Below are positions 1 through 6,560 of a stretch of DNA of 64,000 bases, one piece after another. Under the pieces are notes generated by a model. That model was given only the letters and a program-made list of their open reading frames with translations, had not been told where the DNA came from and did no database searches. Within the stretch, counting starts at the first letter, position 1. The number at the start of each line of letters is the position of its first letter. Position numbers and translations under genes: made by a program. The DNA is taken from NCBI GenBank assembly GCA_964418585.1, contig CAYQMG010000072.1, forward strand, positions 156,571 through 220,570, written 5' to 3'. Origin of the DNA: JAJRTE01 sp964418585. GTDB taxonomy: Bacteria; Myxococcota_A; UBA796; JAJRTE01.

Positions 1-1119
1 TTGCACAAGGCCATGGTGGACGGGATCACGCAAACAGTGACCGGCGACGTCCAGATCCATCGGAAAGGATATCTCGAGGCCAACGACGCCCTGCCCCTCG
101 ATCTCACCGTCCCGGTCGACAATCGGCTGAGCGCGATTGTGGAGTCGGACGATCGTATCGATGCGTGGTCGGCCCGATTGAAGTTTGCAGGGGTGCTTTC
201 CAACCGACTTTCCTCGTCACCGGTGGTGGTCAATGCGATTGACCCGGATCACGAGTACGCGGTGACACCGGACTATCAGCAGGATGTGCAGGCGGGCGGT
301 GCGCCGTTGACCAACGGTCGTCCGGACGGAGTGGTGATTGCTGATCGTATGGCGGAGGCGATGGGGATTTCGGTGGGGGACGTGGTGACCCTGACAGCGG
401 CGACGCGAGACGGAGCGCTCAACACGGTGGATGTGACGGTTCTGGGGATTCGGCGAGCCGGTGCGGAGTTGACCGGCACCGAGGGGCGCATGGTGGAAAT
501 GACCCTGGCCGCGGCCCAGGACCTGCTCTTCATGCCCGGGGAGGCCACGGAGATCGTGATCAACGCCGTGGATTTCGAGCGCGCGGCAGAGGTGGCTCGA
601 GATCTCCAGAGGCGATTCGACGCGGAGGTGCCGGAGCTTCAGTTGGCGGTCAACGACTGGCAGGCGGTGTCAAAGTTCTTTCTGGACGTGCTCACCATGC
701 AGGACCTGGTGCTCTGGATCGTGATTCTCGTCCTCTTCGCAGTCATGGTGACCGGTATCGTCAACACCATGCTCATGGCGGTGATGGAACGGGTGCGCGA
801 AGTGGGCACGATGATGGCCATCGGGGTGCGCCGAAAACGCATCATGGCCCTCTTCCTGTGGGAGGCGATGATCCTTGGCGCCATCGGCGCCTCCATCGGC
901 ACGGCCCTGGGCTACCTCCTCGTGCTCACCACCGGCGTGCGCGGCATCCAGTTCCAACCGGCGACCTACAGCAAGCCTCTCTTCATCCGGCCCTACATCG
1001 ACGCCGGGTTCCTCCTCGTGGTCATCGTCATCGCCATCGTGGCTGCGGTGGTCGCTTCACTCTACCCGGCCCGCCGAGCCTCCAGGCTCGAGCCTGCCAC
1101 GGCACTCCGGGCCACCTGA
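1..1119 (+). CDS. FtsX/MacB-type ABC transporter permease, 5' end cut off by window
   Basis: Inner-membrane permease subunit of an ABC transporter of the MacB/LolC/FtsX superfamily, which couples cytoplasmic ATP hydrolysis to extraction or export of lipoproteins or peptides from the periplasmic side. The frame is open from base 1, so the gene starts upstream. The first transmembrane helix that normally precedes the periplasmic domain is missing. Residues 1-230 form the extracytoplasmic MacB-like domain. Three hydrophobic helices follow (about 235-260, 285-310 and 337-362). The cytoplasmic signature MERVREVGTMMAIGVRR sits between the first two, and the last ends with the typical YPARRASRLEPATALR tail. 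No ATPase partner lies inside the window; it may be just upstream. Substrate cannot be inferred. Confidence 0.9.
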   Translation: MHKAMVDGITQTVTGDVQIHRKGYLEANDALPLDLTVPVDNRLSAIVESDDRIDAWSARLKFAGVLSNRLSSSPVVVNAIDPDHEYAVTPDYQQDVQAGGAPLTNGRPDGVVIADRMAEAMGISVGDVVTLTAATRDGALNTVDVTVLGIRRAGAELTGTEGRMVEMTLAAAQDLLFMPGEATEIVINAVDFERAAEVARDLQRRFDAEVPELQLAVNDWQAVSKFFLDVLTMQDLVLWIVILVLFAVMVTGIVNTMLMAVMERVREVGTMMAIGVRRKRIMALFLWEAMILGAIGASIGTALGYLLVLTTGVRGIQFQPATYSKPLFIRPYIDAGFLLVVIVIAIVAAVVASLYPARRASRLEPATALRAT

Positions 1120-1120
1120 A

Positions 1121-1135
1121 GCCGGCAAGGCCGGC
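1121..1135. other. GC hairpin directly after the permease stop codon
   Basis: GCCGGC and its complement are separated by AAG, one base after the permease stop. There is no T-tract, so intrinsic termination is doubtful. It may stabilise the mRNA 3' end or act in factor-dependent termination. Confidence 0.35.
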
Positions 1136-1168
1136 CTCCAACCGGGAACTCGAGCGCAACCAGGAGAC

Positions 1169-1198
1169 AAAAAAAGGGTCCTCCTCGCGAAGGACCCT
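1169..1198 (-). terminator. Rho-independent terminator of tRNA-Phe
   Basis: On the minus strand an 8-bp stem (AGGGTCCT paired with AGGACCCT, 8-base loop) is followed by an uninterrupted run of seven T. It starts 11 bases past the tRNA 3' end, as expected for a monocistronic tRNA transcript. There is no T-run on the other side, so it should not terminate the permease transcript. Confidence 0.85.
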
Positions 1199-1209
1199 GC
1201 TCTCCCGCA

Positions 1210-1282
1210 TGGCCAGGGACAGAGTTGAACTGCCGACACGGGGATTTTCAGTCCCCTGCTCTACCAACTGAGCTACCTGGCC
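1210..1282 (-). tRNA. tRNA-Phe (anticodon GAA)
   Basis: The 73-base cloverleaf reads on the minus strand as acceptor GGCCAGG/CCTGGCC, D-arm GCTC..GAGC, anticodon stem GGGGA/TCCCC with loop CTGAAAA (anticodon GAA), a five-base variable loop, T-arm with loop TTCAACT, and discriminator A. The 3' CCA is not encoded and must be added by the CCA-adding enzyme. A consensus promoter and an intrinsic terminator flank it, so it is transcribed alone. Confidence 0.95.
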
Positions 1283-1299
1283 CCTGTGTCTAGCGGCGG

Positions 1300-1328
1300 A
1301 TAATAGCCCCAGCCTGGAACGACGTCAA
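1300..1328 (-). promoter_or_regulatory. Sigma-70 type promoter of tRNA-Phe
   Basis: On the minus strand: TTGACG (-35, 1323-1328), a 17-base spacer, and TATTAT (-10, 1300-1305). The -10 ends 18 bases before the mature tRNA 5' end. This is the best consensus promoter in the window and shows what housekeeping promoters look like here. Confidence 0.8.
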
Positions 1329-1646
1329 CCCATTTTTTTCGGAAAACCCCTCACACCGCCGGAACGCTTCCGTTCGGCGACGATCCGCCCTGGGGCACCC
1401 GGTCATTCACCGGCCAACCCGCCCGACCGCCGGTACGAAGACCAGGTGGGGAAAACAGTTCGCACCTGGGACACTCATATCCCAGTAGAAGGTCCCCGCC
1501 GCGCACGCTCAGGGTACGCCTCACCATCGCTTCGCCACAAGAACCCGGGCCGTTGCGCCGCAAACCCGGCAGGCTTTCCTACCACGGCGCCATCCCCCTC
1601 GACCTGGCACGCTTCGTGACAAGTCAGGATCCCGGTGGAGTTTCCG
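1329..1646. other. Intergenic stretch, no supported gene
   Basis: Between the tRNA promoter and the tadE promoter there is about 320 bp with only short overlapping frames on the minus strand. None has a convincing Shine-Dalgarno sequence or family resemblance. No RNA gene was recognised. Confidence 0.5.
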
Positions 1647-1676
1647 TTGACGACCCAGGCTCCAGGCGAATATACT
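1647..1676 (+). promoter_or_regulatory. Candidate sigma-70 promoter for the TadE-like gene
   Basis: TTGACG at 1647-1652, an 18-base spacer, and TATACT at 1671-1676. The implied transcript would carry a leader of roughly 75 bases before the ATG at 1760. It uses the same -35 hexamer as the tRNA-Phe promoter. Confidence 0.65.
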
Positions 1677-1759
1677 GCCATCAGGGGTCGTTTGCGCCGG
1701 TTTCCAACCGGAGCCGCCCCGGGGGAAGGTCAGGGACTGCTCGATGTGAGGGACAAGTC

Positions 1760-2239
1760 ATGAGAGTGTCCATGGACAGGTTGGTTCGCCGGCACCGGGA
1801 GCAAGGACAAAGCACGGTCGAGTTCATGCTGATGGTCCCGGTCCTGTTCGCCATCTTCTTCTTCATCATCGAGATGGGACTGTACTTCACAACGGTGCAC
1901 TACGGGACCTACGCCGCTTTTGCAACCGCTCGGTCCCAGGAAGGGAATTTCAACCCGGCTTTCCCGAGCACCACCGCAGTGTCGAATTTGATCTTGACCG
2001 GCGATGTGTGGAAAGGCACCAGCGCGGCGCCCGTGAGCGTGCCTTCCGGATCGGGGGACATGCCGATTGGGGCTCAGGTGACGTTGACGAACTTCAAGCA
2101 GAAGGTGCCGTTTCCGTTCATCCGGGCACTGCTTCCATCCATGACGTTCAGCACTCAGGCCAATCTTGGCCCCCCGGAGGTGTGGTACGAAGGCGTGGAA
2201 AACCGCCCTCCGGACCAGTATGACAACAACAACATTTGA
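1760..2239 (+). CDS. TadE-like pseudopilin (159 aa)
   Basis: Minor-pseudopilin-like protein of the TadE family, which in complete tad loci is cleaved by a prepilin peptidase and helps assemble Flp pili. The N-terminus is short and basic, followed by GQSTVEFMLMVPVLFAIFFF, the family hallmark, with the invariant Glu five residues after the Gly cleavage point. A hydrophobic helix spans about residues 18-40 and the rest is a small extracytoplasmic domain. The ATG at 1760 was chosen because a GAGGGA motif precedes it and longer frames upstream contain implausible sequence. No other tad gene is nearby, so its assembly machinery must be elsewhere or its role differs. The downstream glutaredoxin lipoprotein begins within about 75 bases and is probably co-transcribed. 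Confidence 0.8.
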   Translation: MRVSMDRLVRRHREQGQSTVEFMLMVPVLFAIFFFIIEMGLYFTTVHYGTYAAFATARSQEGNFNPAFPSTTAVSNLILTGDVWKGTSAAPVSVPSGSGDMPIGAQVTLTNFKQKVPFPFIRALLPSMTFSTQANLGPPEVWYEGVENRPPDQYDNNNI

Positions 2240-2312
2240 AATGTCGCCCACCAGACGCCCAACCGTTGCAATGCGCACACCTCTGTTCGATTTTACTGCC
2301 ATCGAGACCTTG

Positions 2313-3059
2313 ATGCGGGCTCCTTGCAGCCCGGGCGGTCCACGAAGGTTTCGCCTCCCCCTGCTGGGTCCCACCGGCATTCTGGTCATCGCAGCGCTCC
2401 TGCTCTGCTCTGCGTGCACGCCGCAGGGGCCGACCGTGGATCATCTGGGGCTTGCCAAGCAGATGGCAGCGGAAATCGCGGAGAAAGAAGGAACCACGGA
2501 TTACTCCAGTTCCGCGTGGGAACCGGTGGCTCAGGAACTCCAGATGGTTCCCGAGGACTCCCCGGACCGGGCGGAAGCGGTGCGCTGGCTGAAGGAGATC
2601 CAGCAAGCGCGGCGAGCCAAGCTTTTTGCCATTCACGAGCGCAATGGGGGCAGCGTGGCCTACAAGGTGAGTGCTACCGGGTCCACCCGTTCCCGCGCAC
2701 GGGACGCGGTTGGGTTTGCGCCTCCGCCGAACCGAATCGATGTGAAGGCAATCGAGCGCCGCGTGACGGGCCGGACGGGTGCGAGTTCTCGCAGCACCGG
2801 CTCACACAGTGCCTCGAGGAGTCGAAGCACGAAGGGTCCGGTGATCATCTACACGACGAGCTGGTGCGGGGTGTGCAAGGCTGCGAAGGCCCATCTTCGG
2901 AAACGCGGGGTCTCCTTCATCGAGAAAGACGTGGAAAAGGATCCGGCTGCAGCGGCGGAAAAGGAGGCCCTGGCGCCTGGTTCCGGGGTTCCGGTGATCA
3001 GTGTGGGGGGTGAAGTGCTGGTGGGTTACGATCAGGCCGCCCTGGACGCCATGCTGTAG
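2313..3059 (+). CDS. Lipoprotein with C-terminal glutaredoxin domain
   Basis: Predicted exported lipoprotein carrying a thiol-disulfide oxidoreductase domain. From the ATG at 2313 the product has a basic start, a hydrophobic segment and LLLCSAC, with two possible lipidated cysteines. About 130 linker residues rich in Ser/Arg follow. The last 75 residues are a glutaredoxin fold: beta-strand VIIYTTSW, catalytic CGVC, cis-Pro region GVPVISV, and GYDQAALDAML. The combination suggests redox work in the periplasm, possibly on cysteines of exported proteins, which are abundant in this genome (inference). The start is uncertain: in-frame ATGs at 2220, 2241 and 2271 would put the signal segment far from the N-terminus, so 2313 is preferred although its Shine-Dalgarno is weak. 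Confidence 0.7.
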   Translation: MRAPCSPGGPRRFRLPLLGPTGILVIAALLLCSACTPQGPTVDHLGLAKQMAAEIAEKEGTTDYSSSAWEPVAQELQMVPEDSPDRAEAVRWLKEIQQARRAKLFAIHERNGGSVAYKVSATGSTRSRARDAVGFAPPPNRIDVKAIERRVTGRTGASSRSTGSHSASRSRSTKGPVIIYTTSWCGVCKAAKAHLRKRGVSFIEKDVEKDPAAAAEKEALAPGSGVPVISVGGEVLVGYDQAALDAML

Positions 3060-3095
3060 GTTCGTTGCCGTTCATCGGCGCGGGCAGCACCCAGC

Positions 3096-4472
3096 TCATT
3101 CCTTGAACGAAGTCCTGGACAATCCGTGCTTTTTCAGGAGCCTCCAGAGGTTCTTCCTGTCGATCCCGGCCTCGGCCGCCGCCGGGGAAGGGCGGCCGCG
3201 ATGACGAATCATGAGGTCGATCAAGTAACTCCGTTCGAACCGATCGATGGCTGCCTGCTTGGCCTCGCGAAAGGTTCGCGGTGCGGGTTCATCCACCGCA
3301 TGCGCATGGTGGTTTCCCAGATCGATCTCCTCGGGAAGCACGGGGTTTGTGGTGGCCAGGATGGAGACCTGGCGCATTTTGTTCTCGAGTTCCCGGACAT
3401 TGCCCGGCCAGGGGTATCCGGTGAGTTTTTGGGCCGAGAGGGGGGAAAGGGTCAATTCGCGTCCGGCCTCCCTGGAGAAGCGCTTGAGGAAGGCGTTGGC
3501 CAGGAGAAGGATGTCCTCGCGCCGTTCCCGGAGGGGTGGGACATGAAGCGGGATCACGTTGAGGCGATAGAACAGGTCTTCCCGGAACCTGCCTTCTTCC
3601 ATCTCCTTGAACAGGTCCTTGTTGGTGGCAGCGATGATCCGCGTGTCCACGCTCACCACCCGTGAACTGCCCAACGGGCGAAATTCACCCTCCTGGAGGA
3701 ACCGGAGAAGCTTGACCTGGATCGCCAGGCTGGTCTCGGCGATCTCATCCAGAAAAAGTGTTCCCTTGTCCGCCTCACGAATGACCCCGGAATGGTCGCG
3801 ATTCGCACCGGTGAACGCCCCCTTGCGATAGCCGAACATTTCGCTCTCGAGCAGCGTCTCCGGGAACGCACCGCAATTGATGGCCACGAACGGCCGTTCA
3901 CGTCGAGGTCCCAGTAGGTGGATTTCTCTTGCCAGCAACTCTTTTCCGGTGCCGGATTCTCCCGTGATCAATACCGACGCCGCCGATTTCGCCAGCATGG
4001 GAAGCCGGCTCATGAGCCGCTTCATGGCCTCGCTGGCATACAGAATGCGCCCGCCGGACCGCTCCGCCCACAGCTCCTCCCGCACAGTGGCCAGTTCCTG
4101 CTTCAGGCGCAGCGTCTCCAGCGCAAGCGAGATCCGGTGCACGAAATCATCGTTGCGAAACGGCTTGGTGATGAAATCTCGAGCCCCGGCCTTGAGAAGC
4201 GCCACGGCCTTGTCGATGGTGCCGTGCGCACTCATGATCACGACGGGGATGAGCGGATTTTCCTCGCGAATAGCCTGGAGCAGGGCCTCGCCGTCCATCC
4301 CGGGGAGCAACAGGTCGCTCACCACCAGGTTGACGTTCCCATCCTTTACCTGTTCCAGAGCCGAGGTCCCGTCGGTCGCGGTTGCGACCTCCACGTCCGG
4401 GAAAGCATCCTCGAAAATGCCCGAAATCACCGTCAAGATGTCGGGTTCGTCGTCGACGACCAGTACGCGCAT
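3096..4472 (-). CDS. NtrC-family sigma-54-dependent response regulator
   Basis: Two-component response regulator that, when phosphorylated, uses ATP to remodel RNA polymerase-sigma-54 at -12/-24 promoters. Receiver domain at residues 1-120 with acidic D7/D8, phospho-acceptor D53 (SDLLLPGMD) and K103. AAA+ domain with Walker A GESGTGKE (171-178), the sigma-54 contact loop GAFTGA (218-223) and Walker B GTLFLDEIAE. The C-terminus is a Fis-type HTH (PSPAAAEAGIDRKNLWRLLK). The ATG at 4472 has GGAGG eight bases upstream and starts the canonical MRVLVVDDEP; longer frames add non-homologous sequence. No histidine kinase is adjacent, so it is an orphan regulator. RpoN is encoded at 27979-29463. Confidence 0.95.
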   Translation of the reverse strand: MRVLVVDDEPDILTVISGIFEDAFPDVEVATATDGTSALEQVKDGNVNLVVSDLLLPGMDGEALLQAIREENPLIPVVIMSAHGTIDKAVALLKAGARDFITKPFRNDDFVHRISLALETLRLKQELATVREELWAERSGGRILYASEAMKRLMSRLPMLAKSAASVLITGESGTGKELLAREIHLLGPRRERPFVAINCGAFPETLLESEMFGYRKGAFTGANRDHSGVIREADKGTLFLDEIAETSLAIQVKLLRFLQEGEFRPLGSSRVVSVDTRIIAATNKDLFKEMEEGRFREDLFYRLNVIPLHVPPLRERREDILLLANAFLKRFSREAGRELTLSPLSAQKLTGYPWPGNVRELENKMRQVSILATTNPVLPEEIDLGNHHAHAVDEPAPRTFREAKQAAIDRFERSYLIDLMIRHRGRPSPAAAEAGIDRKNLWRLLKKHGLSRTSFKE

Positions 4473-4531
4473 GGAAGTGCCTCCGGAAGGCGCACGGTGA
4501 CCCAGGGACAGGACACCACGCAACAGCACAG

Positions 4532-4559
4532 GCTATCCGCTCGGGTGAGAGGTTGTCAA
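4532..4559 (-). promoter_or_regulatory. Candidate promoter of the NtrC-type regulator
   Basis: Minus strand: perfect -35 TTGACA (4554-4559), a 16-base spacer, and a weak -10 GATAGC (4532-4537). It lies about 60 bases upstream of the start codon. The -35 overlaps a GTTGT-CA-ACAAC inverted repeat that could serve as an operator. Confidence 0.45.
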
Positions 4560-4807
4560 CAACGTCTCCATCGCCTGCGTCCCGACCATGAAGGGTTTGG
4601 GAAGCGGACTTCAGGAACCGGGAACCCGGGTTTTTTCCAGCGGCATGGGAGGACATGGGCTATAATCCAACCTCCGGCCGGCCCCCAACCCGGGCGCTTG
4701 CCGGTACGAAGCGATCCCCTCAGGGCGCCGGGCGGGTCCTGCTCAAGGCCCGGGCGTGTGCACTGAGCGCCTGCCAGGGGCCCTGGCGAGAAGGATGGAG
4801 TCTCGAG
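4560..4807. other. Divergent intergenic region
   Basis: Between the regulator promoter and the DUF3006 gene. It contains TATAAT at 4661-4666, a good -10 for rightward transcription towards serS, but no recognisable -35 at 16-18 bases. The CCGGGAACCCGGG plus T6 stretch at 4616-4636 resembles a weak intrinsic terminator but has only a two-base loop. Confidence 0.4.
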
Positions 4808-5068
4808 ATGAAGAGCAAGGTTAGCCGATTCGTTCTGGACCGGTGGGAAGGCGCCGCCGGAGTCCTGGAAGGCGTGGGACCGGTGCCTCGAGCACTGCTT
4901 CCCGGGCGGTTGCAAGAAGGAGATGTGGTCGTGGTCACGGTGTCCGAGGACTCGGTGACCTTGACGCGCGACCCGGCCGAGACGCACCGACGCCGGGAAC
5001 GTGCCCAACGACTTCGAGACTCGTTGACCGTGGCGGAAGGCGGGGAAGACGACGTATTCGATCTGTGA
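4808..5068 (+). CDS. DUF3006-type small protein (86 aa)
   Basis: Small cytoplasmic protein of the DUF3006 type (family function unknown). The conserved opening is the pattern DRWEGAAGVLEG, followed by PRALLPGRLQEGDVV and then a basic/acidic helical tail ending DDVFDL. The ATG at 4808 follows GGAG by nine bases; the upstream frame extension is low-complexity and unlikely. It ends 36 bases before serS on the same strand and is probably co-transcribed with it. Confidence 0.7.
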   Translation: MKSKVSRFVLDRWEGAAGVLEGVGPVPRALLPGRLQEGDVVVVTVSEDSVTLTRDPAETHRRRERAQRLRDSLTVAEGGEDDVFDL

Positions 5069-5104
5069 TCCTGCCGGATTCCGGCCATCTACCTGGAGTG
5101 AACG

Positions 5105-6391
5105 ATGCTGGACGTGCGTTTCATCGTGGAACATGAATCCGAGGTCCGGGACATGCTGACGGCCCGACATGCCGATGTGGACCTGGACACCATCGTGGCG
5201 CTGCATGCCCAACGCAAGCGTCTGTTGCAGGACGTGGAGCGCATGAAGGCGGAGCGGAATCGAGCCTCCCGCGAGATCGGGCGACTCAAGGCGCAAAAGG
5301 AGGACACGACCGCGGCCCAGGAGGCGGTGCGGAAGCTTGGTGAGAGAATCAAGCAGGTGAACGAGTCACTCACGGAACTGGAATCGAGCCTCCGCGACGC
5401 GCTGCTCCTGGTACCGAACATGCTCGATCCTGGAGTACCGCCCGGTGCGGACGAGTCGGACAATCGCCTGATTCGGACCTACCTGTCGCCCCCCGCATTT
5501 TCATTCGAGCCGTTGCCCCACTGGGAAATCGGGGAGCGGTTGGGTATCCTGGATTTGGCCCGGGCTGCCAAACTTTCCGGCGCCCGGTTCGCCGTCTTGA
5601 AAGGGGCCGGCGCCGCCCTGGAACGCGCACTCATTTCCTTCATGCTCGACGTGCAGGTCAACCGGCATGGATATCTTGAGATCTTGCCTCCATACCTGGT
5701 GACGCGGGAGACCATGACCGGAACCGGCCAACTCCCAAAATTTGAAGAGGATGCGTTCAAGACCGCGGGGGACCGGGAGTTGTTCCTGATTCCCACCTCC
5801 GAGGTGCCGGTGACGAACCTCCATGCAGGGGAAGTCCTGTCCGCGGACGCCCTACCCATTTCCTACGTGGCGTTCACGCCCTGCTTCCGGTCGGAAGCGG
5901 GGAGCTACGGGAAGGATGTGCGAGGCCTGATCCGACAACACCAGTTCCACAAGGTGGAATTGGTCAAGCTGGTTCATCCGGACGACTCGGACCAGGCGCT
6001 GGAGGAACTGACCGAACACGCAGAGGAAATCCTGAAGATGCTGGAACTGCCCTACCGGGTGGTGCTGCTCTGTGCCGGGGACACGGGATTCTCGGCGGCA
6101 AAGACCTATGACCTGGAAGTATGGCTCCCGAGCCAGCAGACCTACCGCGAGATCTCCTCCTGTTCCAACTTCCGGGACTTCCAGGCCAGGCGTGCAGGGA
6201 TCCGCTTCAAGGCCCCGGGCAAAAAGGGAAAACCCCGGTTCGTCCACACGTTGAACGGGTCCGGCCTGGCTGTGGGACGGACCCTGGTGGCCATTCTCGA
6301 AAACTACCAGCAACCTGATGGGACCGTGCTCGTGCCTCGAGCCCTTCGTCCCTACCTTGGCATGGAGCGTATCGAGCCATCGAGCGACTGA
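5105..6391 (+). CDS. serS: Seryl-tRNA synthetase
   Basis: Charges tRNA-Ser (and tRNA-Sec where present) with serine in the cytoplasm. The 428 residues match the usual length. The N-terminal coiled-coil arm (about 30-100) binds the tRNA long variable arm. The class II core carries motif 2 FRSEAGSYGKDVRGLIRQHQ and motif 3 GSGLAVGRTLVAILENYQ, plus TSEVP in the serine pocket. GGAG lies upstream of the ATG. No T-box or other leader element was seen. Confidence 0.97.
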   Translation: MLDVRFIVEHESEVRDMLTARHADVDLDTIVALHAQRKRLLQDVERMKAERNRASREIGRLKAQKEDTTAAQEAVRKLGERIKQVNESLTELESSLRDALLLVPNMLDPGVPPGADESDNRLIRTYLSPPAFSFEPLPHWEIGERLGILDLARAAKLSGARFAVLKGAGAALERALISFMLDVQVNRHGYLEILPPYLVTRETMTGTGQLPKFEEDAFKTAGDRELFLIPTSEVPVTNLHAGEVLSADALPISYVAFTPCFRSEAGSYGKDVRGLIRQHQFHKVELVKLVHPDDSDQALEELTEHAEEILKMLELPYRVVLLCAGDTGFSAAKTYDLEVWLPSQQTYREISSCSNFRDFQARRAGIRFKAPGKKGKPRFVHTLNGSGLAVGRTLVAILENYQQPDGTVLVPRALRPYLGMERIEPSSD

Positions 6392-6560
6392 GTGCGCCAG
6401 GTTCTGGTCCCCACCTCGATTCGAGAAACGGCATGCCCGGTGCGTCCTCCTCACCCTCCCCGGGCGGAACCTGCGGTATCCCGTGCCATTCCGGCCCGGC
6501 TGATGCCTCGCAACAGCGCCCGACCCCCTGCTGCACCTACCCGCAGTCCTCGTGTCCGAT

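Noticed and set aside
1351..1563. A 70-codon minus-strand frame containing a CPRC motif
   Set aside because: No Shine-Dalgarno, Arg/Gly-rich throughout and no second Cys pair to complete a zinc ribbon.
4614..4636. A GC hairpin followed by T6 upstream of the DUF3006 gene
   Set aside because: The possible stem has only a two-base loop or needs a bulge, and no plus-strand gene ends there.
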